In this document: one piece after another, positions 1-4,610 of the stretch
Layout of the letters: each line of letters opens with the position of its first letter
Position numbering within the stretch: position 1 is the first letter of the stretch
From: Casp-actino8 sp964513215
GTDB lineage: Bacteria > Actinomycetota > Acidimicrobiia > Acidimicrobiales > Ilumatobacteraceae
Length of the DNA stretch: 6,874 nucleotides
Assembly: GCA_964513215.1 (NCBI GenBank)
Contig: CAZELU010000076.1
Location: 1-6,874, forward strand
Direction: 5' to 3'
Program-made: the position numbers and the translations under genes
Notes under the pieces: generated by a model
Database searches by the model: none
Seen by the model: only the letters and a program-made list of their open reading frames with translations
What the model was told of the DNA's origin: nothing

Positions 1-2
1 CG

Positions 3-50
3 GCGATCGGGCACGAGCTCGTCGTGACGAATGAAAGGGCACGACGATGA
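3..50 (+). CDS. possible 3' end of an upstream gene (partial)
   Basis: Reading from base 3, the frame gives AIGHELVVTNERARR and stops at TGA 48-50. The first nine codons all end in G or C, as expected of coding sequence here, and the stop would overlap the ATG of the lipoprotein gene (47-49) in an ATGA arrangement typical of coupled genes. Only 15 residues are visible, so no family can be named. A second frame (stop at 25-27) also has G/C-rich third positions and cannot be excluded. This is a weak call. Confidence 0.25.
   Translation, partial: AIGHELVVTNERARR
33..39 (+). promoter_or_regulatory. ribosome binding site for the first lipoprotein gene
   Basis: GAAAGGG lies 7 nt before the ATG at 47. 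This supports that start over the overlapping out-of-frame ATG at 31, which has no comparable purine run in front of it. Confidence 0.6.
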
Positions 51-406
51 AGACCCCGCGAATCATTGTTCTGACTTGTTCGCTTCTCGTGGTCGCGGCC
101 ACGGCCTGTGGTGGCAGCGACTCGTCGAGCAGCGGTGGCAGCGATGGTGGAGCCGCCAGCAGTGGTGGTTCGAACGCCGACAAGGTGGCGCAGTCGGTGA
201 TCGACTCCGCTGCCGAAGAAGGGGTCGAACTCGACGAAGACTGCATTCGCGAAGCGGTCACGGCGATTCCCGAAGCCGACCTGCAGATCATGGTCGACAA
301 CCTGGCCGCCCTCGACTCGGGCGATGCCGACGTCGACACCATCGGAATCAGCGACGAGGGCCTCAACGGACTCAACGCGATCTTCGAATGCGTGACCGGC
401 GGCTGA
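47..406 (+). CDS. small secreted lipoprotein of unknown function (first of tandem pair)
   Basis: A 119-residue protein with an N-terminal lipoprotein signal: MKTPR, a hydrophobic stretch to about residue 18, then ATAC with the acceptor Cys at 21. A Gly/Ser/Asp-rich flexible linker follows (about 22-43). Then comes an acidic, probably helical domain (about 44-119) with two more Cys, C66 (in DEDCIREA) and C115 (in IFECVTGG), which may form a disulfide outside the membrane. I recognise no enzymatic motif. The next gene has the same layout and similar sequence around both Cys, so the two are probably paralogues. The residue at -3 of the lipobox is Ala rather than the usual Leu/Val, which is tolerated but not ideal. 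That the ORF is a real lipoprotein gene is well supported; its role is unknown. Confidence 0.8.
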   Translation: MKTPRIIVLTCSLLVVAATACGGSDSSSSGGSDGGAASSGGSNADKVAQSVIDSAAEEGVELDEDCIREAVTAIPEADLQIMVDNLAALDSGDADVDTIGISDEGLNGLNAIFECVTGG

Positions 407-461
407 CAGACCTTGATGAAGCCTGAACGACTCTTCGACATTCGGATCGTTCGTTCTTGGC

Positions 462-480
462 AACATCGACATCAGATGTT
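462..480. repeat. short inverted repeat in the gap between the two lipoprotein genes
   Basis: AACATC (462-467) and GATGTT (475-480) are perfect inverted arms around a 7-nt centre, in the 107-nt gap before the second lipoprotein gene. It could be an operator or a small leader hairpin. I saw no convincing -35/-10 pair beside it, and a 6-bp dyad is common by chance, so this is only a weak regulatory candidate. Confidence 0.2.
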
Positions 481-502
481 CCGCATCGCGGAGCGTTACA
501 CC

Positions 503-508
503 AAGGAG
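503..508 (+). promoter_or_regulatory. strong ribosome binding site that sets the second lipoprotein start
   Basis: AAGGAG sits 5 nt before the ATG at 514. It decides that start against the longer in-frame ATG at 457, which would put 19 non-signal residues in front of a perfect lipoprotein signal peptide. Confidence 0.8.
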
Positions 509-513
509 ACAAC

Positions 514-819
514 ATGAAGAAGTACATGACAGCCGGTCTCGTGACCGTCGCACTCGCTCTTGGCGCCAGCGCCTGCGGTGGCGACGACGACAAGAGCGGT
601 GGCGGTGGATCGGGTAGCGGCGACGTTCGCGAACAACTCGCCGCCATGATCAACGAAGACGGCGACATGGACGAAGCGATGGTCAACTGCATGGTCGACG
701 CCGCCATGGAGTCGTTCAGCGATGACGACATGAAGTCGGTCCTCGACGGTGGCGATCCGTCGACCGAAGGAGAAGACAAGTTCTTCGAAGCCGCGCTCGA
801 CTGCGGCCTGGGTAGCTGA
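514..819 (+). CDS. small secreted lipoprotein of unknown function (second of tandem pair)
   Basis: A 101-residue protein. Its signal peptide is MKKYMTAG plus a hydrophobic core, ending in GASAC with the lipidated Cys at 21. A Gly/Ser linker (about 22-36) leads into an acidic, Met-rich domain with C59 (VNCMVDAAM) and C97 (ALDCGLGS). Both non-lipid Cys match those of the upstream lipoprotein: CIREAVTAIPEADLQIMVDN aligns without gaps to CMVDAAMESFSDDDMKSVLD, and both proteins end in a short Cys-x-x-Gly tail. The strong AAGGAG site in front suggests high translation. It is separated by 107 nt from its paralogue and may share its transcript. It ends 6 nt before the stop of the convergent oxygenase gene. 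No function can be assigned; a structural, sensing or envelope-associated role is only a guess. Confidence 0.85.
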   Translation: MKKYMTAGLVTVALALGASACGGDDDKSGGGGSGSGDVREQLAAMINEDGDMDEAMVNCMVDAAMESFSDDDMKSVLDGGDPSTEGEDKFFEAALDCGLGS

Positions 820-849
820 CGACAGTCAGTCGTCGACGCGTCGCGCGTC
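818..849. terminator. two back-to-back hairpins at a convergent gene junction (candidate bidirectional terminator)
   Basis: GACGAC (818-823) and GTCGTC (829-834) pair around AGTCA. Directly after, GACGCG (835-840) and CGCGTC (844-849) pair around TCG. The structures straddle the stop codons of the lipoprotein gene (817-819, plus) and of the oxygenase gene (826-828, minus), where both transcripts must end. There is no T-run on either strand, and alternative foldings of the first hairpin exist, so termination is inferred from position. Confidence 0.3.
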
Positions 850-1800
850 CTCGATGAGGTTGATCTGATACAAGACCTCGTCGAGGGCGTCGGCGGCGCT
901 GATGGCCGAGAACCGCTGCGGCGTCTCGGGACCGCAACAACTCGGCACAGGCGACAAGATCGTCCACGGGCGCGGATGCAAGAACTGCACCACGCTGTAG
1001 CGCTCACCTTCGAAGCCGGGTGAGGCAATGACTCGATGCCAACCGACGGGGATCACGCCGTTGGTGAGTCGCTCGAGCATGATGCCGGTGTTGATGATCA
1101 CCTTGCCGTCGGGAGGAATCGCGTCGACCCACTCGCCGTTCACCTCGACTTGAAGACCTGGTGCCGTGGCTCGCGGAAGCGCCGTGATGAGGTTGATGTC
1201 GCCATGCGCACCGGCCCAGATGTGTCCGCCGGCGGGTGCGTCTTTCATGGACGGATAGCGAATCGCGCGCGTGAGAGTGGGGCCGTCCTGCACCATGTCG
1301 TCGAAGAACGTCTCACCGCAGCCGATGCCGAGGGCGATCACACGCAGGAATCGCCGTTGCAGATCGGCGATCGCGTCGTGAAACGCGTAGAGAACTTTCG
1401 AGATTCCCGGCACCACCGCATCGGGTAGCAATTGATCGGGATACGAACCCGGGAACTTGCGGCGCAACGGATGACCCGACGGAATCGGTGACGCCCAGTT
1501 GAGCATCTCCTTCCAGTCGGGCTTGTCACTCGACGCCGCGGTCTCCACGAGCAGTCCGGTGTAGCCGGTCTGTCCGTGCGCGCCCGGCGCGACGAACTTC
1601 TGCTTCACGTCGGGCGTCATCGAGAAGAATTCGCGCAACATGCCGTACGCGGTGTCGAGCAGGTCTTCTGACAGGTCGGAACTCGTGTACACGAAGCCAG
1701 TGGTGAGGCTTCGACGAACTCCGTCGACCACCGCACGACGGGTCGACTCCGATCCGGTCTCGAAGGCGAGCAAATCGACGTCGAGAATCTGATCGGTCAT
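826..1800 (-). CDS. isopenicillin-N-synthase-like Fe(II)/2-oxoglutarate-dependent oxygenase
   Basis: A 324-residue member of the family that contains isopenicillin N synthase and plant-type 2-oxoglutarate oxygenases: an N-terminal DIOX_N-like part (about 5-120) and a C-terminal double-stranded beta-helix (about 175-280). The iron triad is present as H199-x-D201 (in AHGDINLITAL) and H255 (in GWHRVIAS). R267-Y-S269 is the RxS motif that binds the 2-oxoglutarate carboxylate, so the enzyme should be active, oxidising a small substrate with O2. The chosen ATG follows the stop of the PLP enzyme by 10 nt; longer in-frame starts would run into that gene. No Shine-Dalgarno sequence is seen, so translational coupling is likely. 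The C-terminal region carries a vicinal C288-C289 pair. The substrate is unknown; an amino acid or thiol is suggested only by the neighbours. Confidence 0.88.
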   Translation of the reverse strand: MTDQILDVDLLAFETGSESTRRAVVDGVRRSLTTGFVYTSSDLSEDLLDTAYGMLREFFSMTPDVKQKFVAPGAHGQTGYTGLLVETAASSDKPDWKEMLNWASPIPSGHPLRRKFPGSYPDQLLPDAVVPGISKVLYAFHDAIADLQRRFLRVIALGIGCGETFFDDMVQDGPTLTRAIRYPSMKDAPAGGHIWAGAHGDINLITALPRATAPGLQVEVNGEWVDAIPPDGKVIINTGIMLERLTNGVIPVGWHRVIASPGFEGERYSVVQFLHPRPWTILSPVPSCCGPETPQRFSAISAADALDEVLYQINLIEDARRVDD

Positions 1801-1810
1801 GAGGACAACG

Positions 1811-2881
1811 CTAACGGTTGAGGGCTTGGTCGAGGTCGCGCCACAGATCGTCGACGTCTTCGATACCCACCGACATGCGGACGAGGCCGGGTTCGACGTG
1901 TGCGTCGCCCGGATACTTCTGGCGCCTTTCCATGGTGGTTTCGACACCGCCCAGGCTGGTGGCTTCGACGATCACCTGCGTCGACGCACAGACCCGATCG
2001 GCCTTGTCGGCACCGCCGCGCACGACGAAGCTGACCATCGGGCCGACTCGTCGCACCGACTCGACCGACGCGTGTGCGGCCAAGCGTTCGGCGAGCACAC
2101 CGGCCGAGTCGGACGCTGCGGCGTAGCGCAACGGCAAGGTTCGCAACCCGCGTAGGGCGAGAAAGGCTTCGAGTGCACCCGGCGTCGCACCCTGCACCAC
2201 GCGGGCCCGGGCCAACGATTCGTACACAGCGTCGTCATTGGTGCAGGCCAAGCCGATCAGCAGATCGCTGTGGCCGCCAATGAACTTGGTCCCCGAATGC
2301 ATCACGACGGTCGCGCCGCTGGCCAACGGTTGCACGCCGATGGGAGTGGCGAACGTGGAATCGACGACCGTTCGGATACCGCGAGCACTCGCTTCGCGGC
2401 ACAGACGTGCGAGATCCGCTTCGTCGAGCGTGGGGTTGGTGGGTGTCTCGATCCACAGGAGAACACCGTCGGCGCCGCGCGTGGCATCGCGTTCGGCTCG
2501 CTCGATCGCTGCCACCACATCGAGGGTGTTCTGAATGGCGACGGGAACCGTCGTGAGAGTTCCGCGGTCGGCCAGATCGCCGAGCAGCGCGCGGACGCCG
2601 AGATAACTCACCGACGGCACCACCACGATCTGAGGGCGCAGAGCGAAAAGAATCGCCGACGCCACCGCCATTCCCGACGAGTACGACAGACAACGACCGC
2701 CCTCGAGCCGACCCACCGCATCTTCGAGCGCGGCCCACGTGTCGGTCCCGTGTGTGCGCGAATACTCCGGACCACTCCGGAAGTTGGACGCCAATGTGAT
2801 CGGCGTGTTCAGCGGATCGCCGGGTTGATCGGGTCGTCCGGCCGTGACCGCAATCGTGCGGGGCTTGGGTCGTTCAGTCAT
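1811..2881 (-). CDS. Cys/Met-metabolism PLP-dependent enzyme (cystathionine gamma-synthase/lyase family)
   Basis: A 356-residue fold-type-I PLP enzyme of the trans-sulfuration family. Visible landmarks are Y40-S-R42 (phosphate contact from the neighbouring subunit), SSGMA (68-72) for the cofactor phosphate, ETPTNP (145-150), D174 in VVDSTF for the pyridine nitrogen, K199 in HSGTKFIGGHSD as the Schiff-base lysine, SLGGVET (309-315), and R335 in VRMSVGIED for the substrate carboxylate. Members carry out beta- or gamma-elimination or replacement on cysteine, cystathionine, homocysteine or methionine derivatives. The exact reaction cannot be read here: two usually conserved stretches differ, NPT after YSR becomes TDT, and the YGG(S/T)Y loop becomes Y93-L-G-V-R. 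The ATG at 2881 overlaps the upstream stop in ATGACTGA (8 nt), pointing to coupled translation. A longer in-frame extension would lie inside the previous gene and is rejected. Confidence 0.88.
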   Translation of the reverse strand: MTERPKPRTIAVTAGRPDQPGDPLNTPITLASNFRSGPEYSRTHGTDTWAALEDAVGRLEGGRCLSYSSGMAVASAILFALRPQIVVVPSVSYLGVRALLGDLADRGTLTTVPVAIQNTLDVVAAIERAERDATRGADGVLLWIETPTNPTLDEADLARLCREASARGIRTVVDSTFATPIGVQPLASGATVVMHSGTKFIGGHSDLLIGLACTNDDAVYESLARARVVQGATPGALEAFLALRGLRTLPLRYAAASDSAGVLAERLAAHASVESVRRVGPMVSFVVRGGADKADRVCASTQVIVEATSLGGVETTMERRQKYPGDAHVEPGLVRMSVGIEDVDDLWRDLDQALNR

Positions 2882-3890
2882 GATGCACGAACACTTCTGG
2901 TTGACCTCCGGTGTGGATCCACACCACATTGTCGCCGCTCGCCCACCGGCCATCGGCGGCATTACCGAGCAATCCGGCCATTCCCTTGGCGGTGTACACG
3001 GCGTCGAGCACCCAGGCGCCGGTGCGCGCGGCCCAGTCGGCTGCGTCGGTCGATTCGGGAGTGGCGATCGCGTAGTCGGCTCCCAGCCAACGCGCATCCA
3101 CGTCCACATCGGCCGCTTCGACGCGTCCGGGTAGACCGGCCAAGTGCAACGCCTCGTTGGCGAGTTGCTCGACACTCGGGAATCCGGCCACCACACCTTT
3201 GGCCACACCGATCGCGATCACCGGCGGATGCGCCAAGCCAAGGGCTCGACGCCACGCGCGGCCGGCCACCAGACCTGCGTGCGTGCCACCACTCGACGAG
3301 GTGAAGACGATGGCACCGGGCGTGAAACCGGTGCTGGTGCACTGCTCGACGATCTCGTCGTACGCGAGCACGTAGCCGAGCGCACCGACGTGCGTGGAGC
3401 CACCGATCGGAATGGAATACGGCACGAGCTTCTGAGCCGCCAACTCGTCGGTGAGCGCTTCACGTGCGATCTCGAGCACTCCCCACTCGGACGGACCGGC
3501 CCCGGTGAAGTGCATGTGCGCGCCGAAGCGATCGGACAGCAATTGATTGCCCTCCAGACGATCGGGTCGGTCGCCGGCGAGGACGAGATGCGTTTCGAGA
3601 CCCAGCAGCGATCCGGCCGCCGCTGTCATGCGACAGTGATTGGATTGACCGGCTCCGACCGTGATGAGTGCACGGGCACCGTTGCGAACGGCATCACCGC
3701 ACAAGAACTCGAGTTTGCGCGCCTTGTTGCCACCCATACCGAGGCCGGTGAGATCGTCGCGCTTCACCCACAGCCGAACGCCGTTACCAACCAGCGGCCC
3801 GCGTTCGAGCGGTGTGGGCAACGTTGCCAGTCGAACCCGTGGCACGCCGTGCCACTCGGTGAGGCGCTCGCTGGAGAGATCCGACGTCAC
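2874..3890 (-). CDS. D-cysteine desulfhydrase / ACC deaminase family PLP enzyme, probably desulfhydrase type
   Basis: A 338-residue fold-type-II PLP enzyme, close in length and layout to E. coli DcyD. K56 in GMGGNKARKLEFL is the Schiff-base lysine, QSNHCRMTAAAG (82-93) is the substrate-binding loop, SSGGTHAGL (199-207) binds the PLP phosphate, DAVYTAKGMAGL (296-307) carries the active-site Tyr299, and IHTGGQPEVF (325-334) closes the domain. ACC deaminases have Glu after that Tyr and Leu before GG in the last motif. Here both are Thr (T300, T327), as in D-cysteine desulfhydrases, so D-cysteine to pyruvate, ammonia and sulfide is the likelier reaction; other D-amino acids are possible. It starts at GTG with no Shine-Dalgarno sequence but with TAGCCT six bases upstream, suggesting a leaderless mRNA. 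It is the first gene of the three-gene unit. Confidence 0.88.
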   Translation of the reverse strand: MTSDLSSERLTEWHGVPRVRLATLPTPLERGPLVGNGVRLWVKRDDLTGLGMGGNKARKLEFLCGDAVRNGARALITVGAGQSNHCRMTAAAGSLLGLETHLVLAGDRPDRLEGNQLLSDRFGAHMHFTGAGPSEWGVLEIAREALTDELAAQKLVPYSIPIGGSTHVGALGYVLAYDEIVEQCTSTGFTPGAIVFTSSSGGTHAGLVAGRAWRRALGLAHPPVIAIGVAKGVVAGFPSVEQLANEALHLAGLPGRVEAADVDVDARWLGADYAIATPESTDAADWAARTGAWVLDAVYTAKGMAGLLGNAADGRWASGDNVVWIHTGGQPEVFVHHD

Positions 3891-3896
3891 GCTTCG

Positions 3897-3902
3897 AGGC
3901 TA
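3897..3902 (-). promoter_or_regulatory. candidate -10 element for a leaderless transcript of the PLP/oxygenase operon
   Basis: On the minus strand TAGCCT fits the actinobacterial TANNNT -10 pattern and ends 6 nt before the GTG at 3890, so transcription would begin at the start codon itself. This agrees with the absence of a Shine-Dalgarno site. No -35 match was found at the normal distance. The whole gap to the divergent ung gene is only 33 nt if ung starts at 3924. Confidence 0.35.
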
Positions 3903-3923
3903 CGAGACGATGTCGAGTCGCAC

Positions 3924-4610
3924 ATGGCCGACTGCCAAGATGAGCCCGTGCCGACTACCGACTGGAACCCGATCCTGCGGGCCGAGTTCGACGAGCCGTA
4001 CTGGGCCGAACTCCAGTCGTTCGTGGCCGACGAACGTGCACGCGGCCCGGTGTATCCGCCGGCCTCCGACGTGTTCGCCGCACTGCACCTCACCTCCTAC
4101 GCCGACACCAAGGTGGTGATCCTCGGTCAGGATCCGTACCACGGTGCCGGTCAGGCTCATGGTCTGTGTTTCTCGGTGCGTCCGGATGTGGCGGTTCCGC
4201 CGTCACTGCGCAACATCTATCAAGAACTCAGAGACGACCTCGGCTGTGCGATTCCGAAGCACGGCAATCTCGAGCAGTGGGCTCGGCAGGGTGTGCTGTT
4301 GCTCAACACCACGCTCACCGTACGCGCCGGGCAGGCAGCCTCGCATCAGGGCAAGGGCTGGGAGCGATTCACCGATCGGGTGATCGGTGCCGTGAACGAC
4401 AAGAGCGAACGTGTGGTGTTCTTGCTCTGGGGCGCACCGTCGCGCAAGAAGAAGTCACTCATTGACACGAGTCGGCACACGATCATCGAGTCGGCTCATC
4501 CGTCGCCGCTCTCGGCTCACAACGGGTTCTTCGGGTCCCGACCCTTCTCGCGCGCGAACGACGCGTTGCGAGAGGCGGGTCGGGACCCGATCGATTGGCA
4601 GATCAGCTAG
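3924..4610 (+). CDS. ung: uracil-DNA glycosylase, family 1
   Basis: A 228-residue enzyme that removes uracil from DNA as the first step of base excision repair. The two signature motifs are intact: GQDPYHG (68-74) with catalytic base D70, and HPSPLS (192-197) with H192 and the DNA-intercalating L196. F83 (uracil stacking) and N128 in LLLNTTLTV (uracil recognition) are also present, as is the GFFGSRPFSRAN block (201-212). The sequence reads closer to the Bacillus type (GQDPYHGxGQAxG) than to the mycobacterial form as I recall it. ATG 3924 was chosen for length. The in-frame GTG at 3948 gives 220 residues and has CAAGAT six bases upstream, so it is a real alternative. The stop overlaps the convergent transporter gene by 8 nt, and the 3' end contains the 4531-4590 hairpin. 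Confidence 0.96.
   Translation: MADCQDEPVPTTDWNPILRAEFDEPYWAELQSFVADERARGPVYPPASDVFAALHLTSYADTKVVILGQDPYHGAGQAHGLCFSVRPDVAVPPSLRNIYQELRDDLGCAIPKHGNLEQWARQGVLLLNTTLTVRAGQAASHQGKGWERFTDRVIGAVNDKSERVVFLLWGAPSRKKKSLIDTSRHTIIESAHPSPLSAHNGFFGSRPFSRANDALREAGRDPIDWQIS
4531..4590 (-). terminator. large hairpin inside the 3' end of ung, probable terminator of the minus-strand ABC operon
   Basis: TCGGGTCCCGACCC (4531-4544) and GGGTCGGGACCCGA (4577-4590) are perfect 14-bp inverted arms. Inside the loop TCTCGC (4546-4551) pairs with GCGAGA (4568-4573), and CGCG (4553-4556) pairs with CGCG (4562-4565) around AACGA, giving one long, very GC-rich hairpin with a 2-nt bulge. On the minus strand it starts 12 nt after the TGA of the substrate-binding protein gene, an ideal terminator position. 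No T-run follows on either strand; such terminators are reported in actinobacteria. The structure is seen in the sequence; the terminator role is inferred. Confidence 0.5.

Noticed and set aside
12..26. CACGA-GCTCG-TCGTG hairpin near the left edge
   Set aside because: A 5-bp stem in likely coding sequence, with no T-run and no known gene end beside it.
31..426. 131-residue open frame overlapping the first lipoprotein gene
   Set aside because: It is out of frame with a protein that has a clear lipoprotein signal and linker. Its product is a run of Arg/Trp/Gln typical of a wrong frame in GC-rich DNA, and it has no ribosome site.
457..513. Longer start for the second lipoprotein
   Set aside because: It would add 19 non-signal residues before MKKYMTAG, while ATG 514 has AAGGAG at the right distance.
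372..1028. 218-residue minus-strand frame under the second lipoprotein gene
   Set aside because: It overlaps the lipoprotein gene and the 3' end of the oxygenase gene in another frame, and the Ser/Arg-rich product has no recognisable feature.
2764..2781. Direct repeat ACTCCGGA spaced by CC
   Set aside because: It lies inside conserved coding sequence of the PLP enzyme just before its YSR motif. Two 8-mers containing the TCCGGA palindrome are easily explained by codon use.
2270..3304. Long plus-strand open frame (344 codons) antisense to the PLP genes
   Set aside because: Both minus-strand genes here are clear enzymes with intact motifs. The antisense product is Arg/His-rich and has no recognisable domain, so it is a GC-bias artefact.
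3144..3923. 260-residue N-terminal extension of ung
   Set aside because: It is antisense to the D-cysteine desulfhydrase-like gene, lacks domain features, and the glycosylase domain alone already has full family length.
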